From Pseudomonas sp. Irchel 3H7 (GTDB lineage: Bacteria > Pseudomonadota > Gammaproteobacteria > Pseudomonadales > Pseudomonadaceae), in the NCBI RefSeq assembly GCF_900187605.1, contig NZ_FYEA01000001.1, forward strand, positions 682,001 through 746,000: 64,000 nucleotides of DNA. Reading direction: 5' to 3'. The translations under genes were made by a program, and so were the position numbers. Positions 58,136 to 64,000 of this stretch are shown here, piece after piece; the first letter of the stretch is position 1; the number at the start of each line of letters is the position of its first letter. Below the pieces are notes generated by a model. It saw only the letters and a program-made list of their open reading frames with translations. It had not been told where the DNA came from and made no database searches.

Positions 58136-58954
58136 ATGAAACGATCTGCTTTCTTCATCTCCGATGGCACCGGCATCACTGCCGAAACCCTGGGTCAAAG
58201 CCTTCTGGCGCAGTTCGAAAACATTACCTTCAGCAAATTCACGCGACCGTACATCGACAGCGTGGATAAAGCGCGGGCCATGGTACAACAAATCAACAAA
58301 GCCGCCGAAACCGACGGCTTCCGCCCGATCATCTTCGACACCATCGTCAATCAGGACATCCGTGAGATTCTCGCAACCTCCAATGGTTTCATGATCGATA
58401 TTTTCTCGACCTTCCTCGCCCCGCTTGAGCAGGAACTGACCGAGCATTCTTCCTACACCGTCGGCAAGTCCCACTCGATCGGGCACAACTCCAATTACAT
58501 GGAGCGCATCGAGGCGGTGAACTTCGCCCTCGACAATGACGACGGTGCGCGCACGCACTATTACGACAAAGCCGATTTGATACTAGTGGGCGTGTCGCGA
58601 TGCGGCAAAACGCCGACGTGTCTGTACATGGCCATGCAGTTCGGCATCCGCGCGGCCAACTATCCGCTGACCGAAGACGACATGGAGCGCCTGACCCTGC
58701 CAACGGCCCTGCGCGCCCATCAGCACAAGCTGTTCGGCCTGACCATCGACCCGGACCGCCTCACCGCTATCCGCAATGAGCGCAAGCCCAACAGTCGTTA
58801 TTCGAGCTACGCCCAGTGCGAATTCGAAGTGCGCGAGGTGGAGAATTTGTTCCGTCGCGAGAACATCCCGAACATCAACTCCACGCATTTTTCGGTGGAA
58901 GAGATTTCGGCGAAGATTCTGGTGGAGAAAGGTGTGGAGCGGCGCTTCAAGTAG
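58136..58954 (+). CDS. ppsR: PEP synthase regulatory protein (kinase/pyrophosphorylase)
   Basis: Bifunctional regulator that inactivates PpsA by ADP-dependent phosphorylation and reactivates it by phosphate-dependent dephosphorylation. The 272 residues fit the DUF299/PSRP family, with [15 protein letters not shown] at the start and the P-loop GVSRCGKT at 152-159, followed by [14 protein letters not shown] 58136 has AAGG five bases upstream. Its divergent placement next to ppsA is the usual arrangement and supports the role against PpsA rather than PPDK. Confidence 0.95.
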   Translation: MKRSAFFISDGTGITAETLGQSLLAQFENITFSKFTRPYIDSVDKARAMVQQINKAAETDGFRPIIFDTIVNQDIREILATSNGFMIDIFSTFLAPLEQELTEHSSYTVGKSHSIGHNSNYMERIEAVNFALDNDDGARTHYYDKADLILVGVSRCGKTPTCLYMAMQFGIRAANYPLTEDDMERLTLPTALRAHQHKLFGLTIDPDRLTAIRNERKPNSRYSSYAQCEFEVREVENLFRRENIPNINSTHFSVEEISAKILVEKGVERRFK

Positions 58955-58978
58955 ATTGCTGGTGTCTGTGCGACCGCT

Positions 58979-59071
58979 ATCGCGAGCAGGCTCACTCCTA
59001 CAGTTGATCTTCAGCGGGCACAGATCATGTGGACGACAGAGATTCATTGTAGGAGTGAGCCTGCTCGCGAT
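58979..59071. repeat. Inverted REP pair, family C
   Basis: Family C arms lie between the convergent ends of ppsR and the MocR-type gene. Confidence 0.85.
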
Positions 59072-59077
59072 GAACGA

Positions 59078-60487
59078 TTACACGATCTCTGTCAGTGCCC
59101 GGCTTAAAGCTTCAAAACCTGCAAGCAACAACCGATCATCCCCCACCGCATTACACACACTCACCCGAATAAATTGCGGCACCGCTGCATGCCCCACCGC
59201 AAACGCCTCAGCGGTGGCCACCAGATAGTTGTTCTCCTTCAACTCCGCCGCAATCTGCGACGCCCGCCACAGCTCAGGCACTTGCACCCAGAAATGCGGA
59301 CTGTAAGGGTGAGTCTTGTAGTCCAAGCCTTGCAGAACAGGTGCCACCAAAGCCTTGCGCCGAGCGATCTCGCTGATCTGTTCGTCCAGCAAACGCTCGG
59401 CCATACCGCTTTCAATCCACAGACTGGCCACTTCCATCGATAACGGATTGGCCATCCAGCACGTCGCGCGAATGGCGGCGCTCAAACGCCCGATCAAAGC
59501 TTGCGGCGCGTGCAGATAACCGACGCGCAAACCGGCAGAAACAGCCTTGCTCAGGCTGCCAATCAACACCGAGCGTTCAGGCGCGAAATAACTCAGCGGC
59601 AACGGGCGCTGGCGATCCAGAACCGCATGGGCTTCGTCTTCGATAATCAGCAAATTATGCTGGCGGCAGATGTCGGCAATCGCCTCGCGCCGTGGGATCG
59701 ACATGACCGCAGCCGTAGGATTCTGGATCGTCGGCGTGCAATACAGCGCCGAAACACGATGTTGACGGCAGATGTCCTCCAGTGCTGACGGCAACAGTCC
59801 TTCGTCATCCATCGCTGCGCCGACAAGTTTTATCCCAAGCTGGCGTGCGACGCCGATCAATCCGGGGTAGGACAAATGCTCGGTGATCACTGTGTCGCCG
59901 GCCTTGAGCAGCCCCATCAACGCGCACAACAGACCATGCTGGCCGCCGTTGACGCACAACACCTGATCGGCGTGCGGGACATACGCTTCATGCTGCAACC
60001 AGACCGCCCCGGCCAATCGGTGCCGTGCCAGCCCTGCTTCGGCGGTGTAACCGGTCAACTGCTGTAACACCCGCGGATCACTGGCCAGCTCTTGCAGGCT
60101 CTGGCTCATGAACGCCGCTTCCTGCGCGGGAATCGGCTGATTGCGGCTCATGTCGAAACAGATTGGTGGCTCATCGCTGACATTGCGAAAGCCTTTGTCC
60201 TGCGGCCGCTCCATCCCCCGCTGACAGACATAAGTGCCATCTCCGACGCGGGCGAGGACCAATCCCACACGTTCCAATTCACCGTAGGCACGGCTGATCG
60301 TACCGATGGTCACGCCCAGGCTGTCGGCCAGCAATCGGTGCGGCGGCAACTTGCATCCCGCATCGATCACACCTTCGTCGATAGCCTGTGCGACCGCATC
60401 GGCCAAGCGTTTGTACTTCACGCCGACGCCATTGGCGAGGCCGTCGCGGAGGATTGACACCATGGCAATACTTACTTTGACAGTCAT
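59078..60487 (-). CDS. MocR-type regulator (GntR wHTH plus PLP aminotransferase fold)
   Basis: The 469 residues join an N-terminal GntR winged helix (about 20-90, LPPHRLLADSLGVTIGTISRAYGELE) to a fold-type I aminotransferase domain. The PLP-binding lysine is in IGSLSKAVSAGLRVGY, with the partner aspartate in LLIIEDEAHAVL. Such proteins act as transcription regulators that sense PLP or amino compounds. Start ATG 60487 is used; an ATG at 60463 is possible. It is divergent from an EamA transporter gene 90 bp away, which is its likely target. Confidence 0.9.
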   Translation of the reverse strand: MTVKVSIAMVSILRDGLANGVGVKYKRLADAVAQAIDEGVIDAGCKLPPHRLLADSLGVTIGTISRAYGELERVGLVLARVGDGTYVCQRGMERPQDKGFRNVSDEPPICFDMSRNQPIPAQEAAFMSQSLQELASDPRVLQQLTGYTAEAGLARHRLAGAVWLQHEAYVPHADQVLCVNGGQHGLLCALMGLLKAGDTVITEHLSYPGLIGVARQLGIKLVGAAMDDEGLLPSALEDICRQHRVSALYCTPTIQNPTAAVMSIPRREAIADICRQHNLLIIEDEAHAVLDRQRPLPLSYFAPERSVLIGSLSKAVSAGLRVGYLHAPQALIGRLSAAIRATCWMANPLSMEVASLWIESGMAERLLDEQISEIARRKALVAPVLQGLDYKTHPYSPHFWVQVPELWRASQIAAELKENNYLVATAEAFAVGHAAVPQFIRVSVCNAVGDDRLLLAGFEALSRALTEIV

Positions 60488-60577
60488 TCTCGCCCCGAAT
60501 AGCGTGCTGAAAACAGGTTCAATCAGAAATAGACCGATTCCACGATCAGGTCAATTCCACCGTTCGGAGCACGCCGC
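60488..60577. promoter_or_regulatory. Divergent promoter region, MocR / EamA
   Basis: 90 bp shared by both genes. A TTGACA at 60477-60482 could be the -35 of the EamA gene, but the hexamer 17 bases later (TAGCGT) is a poor -10. CAGGTTCAAT and CAGGTCAATT are near-direct repeats about 32 bp apart and could be regulator sites. Confidence 0.4.
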
Positions 60578-61516
60578 ATGTCGACCGCCGTCAGCACACC
60601 GATGAACATCAGCAAACCCTGGCTCGCCGGATTGCTCACCAGCACGCTGTTTCTGATCGTCTGCCTGAGTTGGGGTACGACGTGGCTGGGGATCAAGATT
60701 GCGGTGGAAAGCGTGCCGCCGCTGACCGCTGCCGGCCTGCGTTTTCTGATCGCCTTTCCGCTGTTCCTGAGCTTTGCGCTGTTGCGCAAGGAACCGCTGT
60801 TGTTTCCTCGACCAAGCCGCTGGTTTTTTGTGTTCGTCACGCTGTCGTATTTCAGTCTGCCCTACTACCTGCTCAACTATGGCGAGATGCACGTGTCGTC
60901 CGGCCTGACAGCGCTGCTGTTCAGTTGCATGCCGGTGTTTATCCTGCTGTTTTCCGCGCTGTTTCTGCGCGAGAAAATCTACCCGTCGCAAATGCTCGGT
61001 ATCGCGATCGGTTTCGGCAGTCTGTTCATGATTATTCGCAGCCAGGGTCTGCATCTGGATCAGGCCGAATGGCTTGGCGTGTTGGCGATTCTGTGTGCGG
61101 CGGTGATGCATGCGCTGTGTTACGTGGTGACGAAAAAACATGGCAGCGCGATCAGCGTGATTACCTACAACACGCTGCCGATCGGCATTGCCGGAGCGAT
61201 GTTATTTATTGTCGGATTGAGCGTCGAAACGCCGGTGTTTGCGCAAGTGACAACACGCTCGTGGGCCGCCCTGTTCTATCTCGGGCTGGTGGCCTCGGTC
61301 GGCGGATTCATCGTTTACTTTCTGCTGCTTAAACGCCTAAGCCCAATCATCCTGTCGTTCGTGTTTATCATTTTCCCGGTGTTCGCCGTGATCATCGGCG
61401 CCTGGTACGAGGGACAAACCCTGTCCCGGGAGCTGATGATCTATTCGGCGATTTTGTTGAGCGGCTTTGCGATCACCAAATTGCCCATCGAAAAATGGCG
61501 TACGCGGTCCGTGTAG
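60578..61516 (+). CDS. EamA/DMT-family transporter
   Basis: The 312-residue inner-membrane protein has about ten helices arranged as two EamA repeats (about 17-145 and 165-300). The first has SWGTTWLGIKIAVESVPPLT, and the second has YLGLVASVGGFIVYFLLLKRLSP. Members export amino acids or small metabolites. The divergent MocR regulator suggests induction by an amino compound. The TAG stop is supplied by the first bases of a REP arm, so the C-terminus may differ slightly from relatives. Confidence 0.88.
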   Translation: MSTAVSTPMNISKPWLAGLLTSTLFLIVCLSWGTTWLGIKIAVESVPPLTAAGLRFLIAFPLFLSFALLRKEPLLFPRPSRWFFVFVTLSYFSLPYYLLNYGEMHVSSGLTALLFSCMPVFILLFSALFLREKIYPSQMLGIAIGFGSLFMIIRSQGLHLDQAEWLGVLAILCAAVMHALCYVVTKKHGSAISVITYNTLPIGIAGAMLFIVGLSVETPVFAQVTTRSWAALFYLGLVASVGGFIVYFLLLKRLSPIILSFVFIIFPVFAVIIGAWYEGQTLSRELMIYSAILLSGFAITKLPIEKWRTRSV

Positions 61517-61596
61517 GAGCTGCCGAAGGCTGCGATCTTTTGATCTTGTTTTTTACAATAAAAGTCAAAAGATCGCAGCCTGCGGCAGCTCCTACA
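61512..61596. repeat. Inverted REP pair, family A (outward order reversed)
   Basis: The left arm begins at 61512 and includes the EamA stop codon. The right arm ends at 61596, ten bases before the prpD stop. It lies between convergent genes. Confidence 0.85.
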
Positions 61597-61605
61597 GGTT
61601 GTTCG

Positions 61606-63090
61606 TCAGATCACAAATAGGTCGACGAAACGGTTTACCGGGGTGGACTCCAGCTGCGTCTGATCCTTGCACAACGCGAAGATTTCGCCGCTGCGCTGGC
61701 CTGTGAAACGCGTGGCCAGGTTGGCTTTGAACTTGTCTTCCAGCAACGGAATGCCCTCGACACGGCGGCGGCGATGACCGATCGGGTATTCCACCACGAC
61801 ATTGTCGGTGCTGCTGCCGTCCTTGAAAAACACCTGCACGGCGTTGGCGATCGAGCGTTTGTCGGCCTCCAGATATTCGCGAGTGAAACGCGGATCTTCG
61901 ACGATAACCATTTTCTCGCGCAGCACATCGATGATCGGGTGCGCCTTGTGGAAATCATCTTCGTACTGCTCGGCGACCAGATTGCCGAACGCCAGCGGCA
62001 CGGCGGTCATGTACTGGATGCAGTGGTCGCGGTCGGCGGCATTGGCCAGCGGCCCGACTTTGGAAATGATGCGAATCGCCGATTCGTGAGTGGTGATGAC
62101 GATCCGGTCGATTTCATGCAGACGATTGCGCACTTGCGGGTGCAGTGTCACCGCTGCTTCACAGGCGGTCTGCGCGTGGAACTCGGCGGGGAAACTGATC
62201 TTGAACAGCACGTTTTCCATCACGTAACTGCCGAACGGCCGCGAGAAACTGAAGGCGCGTTTGTTCTCGGGTTTCAACGCCAGATCACTGTTGGTGTGGC
62301 TGAACAGCACGTCATAAAAACCCCACTGTTTCGCAGTCAGCACTCCGGGAATGCCCATCTCGCCGCGCAGGGCAATATCGGCCAGACGCACGCCACGACT
62401 CGACGCATCCCCTGCTGCCCAGGATTTTCGCGAACCGGCGTTTGGGGCGTGCCGGTAAGTGCGCAGCGCCTGACCATCGGCAAACGCGTGAGACAACGCC
62501 GACAACAGTTGCTCACGATTGGCGCCCATCAGTTTGGCGGTGACAGCGGTTGAAGCAACTTTCACCAGAATGACGTGATCGAGTCCTACGCGGTTGAAGG
62601 AGTTTTCCAGAGCGATCACGCCTTGAATCTCGTGGGCCATGATCATCGCTTCCAGCACATCGCGAATGGTCAGCGGCGCTTCAGCGTTGGCCAGACGCTT
62701 CTGTGAGAGGTGATCAGCCACCGCAAGAATCCCGCCGAGATTGTCGGATGGATGACCCCACTCGGCGGCGAGCCAGGTGTCGTTGTAATCGAGCCAACGG
62801 ACGATGCAGCCGATGTCCCACGCGGCTTTGACCGGGTCGAGGCGGTAGCTGGTTCCGGGGACCCGCGCACCGTAAGGAACCACCGTCCCTTCGACGATCG
62901 GGCCAAGGTGTTTGGTGCATTCGGGGAAGCGCAGCGCCAGCAGACCGCAGCCCAGTGTGTCCATCAGGCAGTTGCGGGCGGTGTCGAGGGCTTCGGCAGA
63001 GGTGACTTTGAAGGTAAGGACATAATCGGCGATGTCCTGCAGGACACGGTCGTAGTCGGGGCGGTTGTTCAGGTCGACGTTGGCGCTCAT
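61606..63090 (-). CDS. prpD: 2-methylcitrate dehydratase
   Basis: Enzyme of the 2-methylcitrate cycle for propionate degradation. The 494 residues match the MmgE/PrpD family: [21 protein letters not shown] near residue 50, [22 protein letters not shown] near 120, [26 protein letters not shown] residues near 225, and [18 protein letters not shown] near 305. In cells that also have AcnD and PrpF, PrpD can be partly redundant. The start is ATG 63090. It lies downstream of prpF on the same strand, separated by about 500 bp of repeats. Confidence 0.95.
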   Translation of the reverse strand: MSANVDLNNRPDYDRVLQDIADYVLTFKVTSAEALDTARNCLMDTLGCGLLALRFPECTKHLGPIVEGTVVPYGARVPGTSYRLDPVKAAWDIGCIVRWLDYNDTWLAAEWGHPSDNLGGILAVADHLSQKRLANAEAPLTIRDVLEAMIMAHEIQGVIALENSFNRVGLDHVILVKVASTAVTAKLMGANREQLLSALSHAFADGQALRTYRHAPNAGSRKSWAAGDASSRGVRLADIALRGEMGIPGVLTAKQWGFYDVLFSHTNSDLALKPENKRAFSFSRPFGSYVMENVLFKISFPAEFHAQTACEAAVTLHPQVRNRLHEIDRIVITTHESAIRIISKVGPLANAADRDHCIQYMTAVPLAFGNLVAEQYEDDFHKAHPIIDVLREKMVIVEDPRFTREYLEADKRSIANAVQVFFKDGSSTDNVVVEYPIGHRRRRVEGIPLLEDKFKANLATRFTGQRSGEIFALCKDQTQLESTPVNRFVDLFVI

Positions 63091-63206
63091 TGCGGTTCTC
63101 CTGTGCGGGAATGATGAGTGGTGCGGTCTTCCTCAGGGCTTGGCGGGTTTGGTTGATTGCAGGTCTGGGGTGCCTGCTTGTTTGGTGTTTCTTCAGTGGG
63201 TGGGGC

Positions 63207-63577
63207 CCCTCACCCTAGCCCTCTCCCGAGGGAGAGGGAACTGATTGGGGGATGCTGTAGAGGTTCACCGACGTGAGCGATCTCCATTGAATCCATAATC
63301 GATCGGGTCAATGCATAATTTCAAAAACCTCGATCAGCCCCCGGATCCATAATCGCCGCAATCTTTCAGGTCGATGCACAACCCCAGACACCTCGGTCGG
63401 CCCCCTGAATCCATAATCGACTCGATCTTTCAGGTCGATGTACAACCCCAGACACCTCGGTCGGCCCCCTGAATCCATAATCGACTCGATCTTTCAGGTC
63501 GATGTACAACCCCAGACACCTCGGTCGGCCCCCTCTCCCTTTGGGAGAGGGATGGGCGGGCGGCGTTCCGATGAGGG
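63207..63577. repeat. Family E element expanded by 64-bp tandem repeats
   Basis: The ends match other family E copies (CCCCTCACCCTAGCCCTCTC at the left, GGGCGGGCGGCGTTCCGATG at the right). The middle holds three units of exactly 64 bp starting at 63343, 63407 and 63471 (second and third near-identical), preceded by a degenerate 54-bp unit from 63289. Each unit contains ATCCATAATCG and TTTCAGGTCGATG. Together with its flanks it fills the prpF-prpD gap; no gene was seen. Confidence 0.88.
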
Positions 63578-63591
63578 TAAAAGATCTCGAA

Positions 63592-64000
63592 TCAGAAAGA
63601 GTCACCGGGAATGCGCACGTAACCCTCCATCAGGACACGCGCGCTACGGCTCATGATGGCTTTTTTGACGATCCACTCGCCGTTTTCCAGGCTGGCTTCA
63701 GCGCCAACGCGCAACGTTCCGGACGGATGCCCGAAGCGCACGGCATTACGTTCAACGCCACCCGCTGCAAGGTTGACCAAGGTGCCGGAAATCGCTGCCG
63801 CCGTCCCGATCGCCACCGCCGCCGTGCCCATCATCGCGTGGTGCAACTTGCCCATCGACAACGCCCGCACCAGCAAATCGACATCCCCAGCGCCAACCGC
63901 TTTACCACTCGACGCCACGTAATCCGCAGGCTTGGCAACGAACGCGACTTTCGGTGTGTGTTGCCGTTTCGCCGCTTCATCCAGATTCGATATCAGACCC
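63592..64000 (-). CDS. prpF: PrpF, 2-methylaconitate isomerase (AcnD accessory), 5' truncated
   Basis: The frame is open from the window edge to the stop at 63592, giving about 135 C-terminal residues. They include ASSGKAVGAGDVDLLVRALSMGKLHHAMMGT, then GHPSGTLRVGA and the end SRSARVLMEGYVRIPGDSF, which match the C-terminus of PrpF-type proteins. PrpF isomerises the trans-2-methylaconitate made by AcnD so that aconitase can use it. acnD would be expected just beyond the window. Apparent internal starts such as the GTG at 63918 are not the real start. Confidence 0.92.
   Translation of the reverse strand, partial: GLISNLDEAAKRQHTPKVAFVAKPADYVASSGKAVGAGDVDLLVRALSMGKLHHAMMGTAAVAIGTAAAISGTLVNLAAGGVERNAVRFGHPSGTLRVGAEASLENGEWIVKKAIMSRSARVLMEGYVRIPGDSF

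Noticed and set aside
63289..63534. Tandem 64-bp repeats as a CRISPR array
   Set aside because: Units are contiguous with no unique spacers, and no cas genes are near.

Overview
The window is a GC-rich, gene-dense bacterial chromosome segment from a pseudomonad, most likely of the Pseudomonas fluorescens complex. Support comes from anr, oprF, sigX, the cmaX-crfX-cmpX trio, rmf, and the abundance of short palindromic repeats typical of that group. From memory, two long blocks follow the gene order of the P. aeruginosa chromosome (hemN to the guaD region, and nasST to ppsA). No rRNA, tRNA, CRISPR array, prophage or transposase was seen. The only RNA gene recognised is the SRP 4.5S RNA (ffs).

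Layout. 1-3.2 kb: anaerobic haem synthesis (hemN, cut by the window edge), a coiled-coil hypothetical, the oxygen regulator anr, and apt. 3.3-9.0 kb (minus strand): acyl-CoA dehydrogenase, recR, a quinone-oxidoreductase-like MDR enzyme, ybaB and dnaX. 9.2-11.5 kb: a periplasmic binding protein, ffs and a zinc-ribbon metallopeptidase. 11.7-19.5 kb (minus strand): ligA, zipA, smc and a GntR regulator, a replication, division and chromosome-organisation block. 19.7-28.4 kb: purine catabolism (xdhABC, guaD) with a second GntR regulator and a BenE-type transporter. 28.7-36.4 kb: yggL, dacB, a CHASE/PAS diguanylate cyclase, rlmKL and rmf. 36.6-49.7 kb: pyrD, then the nitrate-assimilation cluster nasS, nasT, nasA, a PP2C-kinase fusion, nirB, nirD, nasC and cobA. 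49.8-54.3 kb (minus strand): rraA, cmaX, crfX, cmpX, sigX, oprF, an envelope-stress block. 54.5-59 kb: an alpha/beta hydrolase, ppsA and its regulator ppsR. 59-64 kb: a MocR-type regulator divergent from an EamA exporter, then prpD and the 3' part of prpF from the 2-methylcitrate cycle.

The most informative signal is regulatory. Three leaders in the nitrate cluster (before nasS, nasA and nirB) each show the same module: a sigma-54 promoter (GG-N10-GC), two small hairpins with six-base loops having A at position 1 and G at position 4 (the ANTAR RNA signature), and an intrinsic terminator whose 5' arm overlaps the second hairpin. With NasS (nitrate sensor) and NasT (ANTAR antiterminator) encoded alongside, this predicts control by nitrogen limitation through sigma-54 and by nitrate through antitermination. 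The module before nasS suggests that nasST controls its own leader.

Intergenic regions are crowded with five families of inverted repeats, about 19 copies in all. Several supply the stop codon or the C-terminal tail of the adjacent gene, and one has undergone a 64-bp tandem expansion beside prpD.
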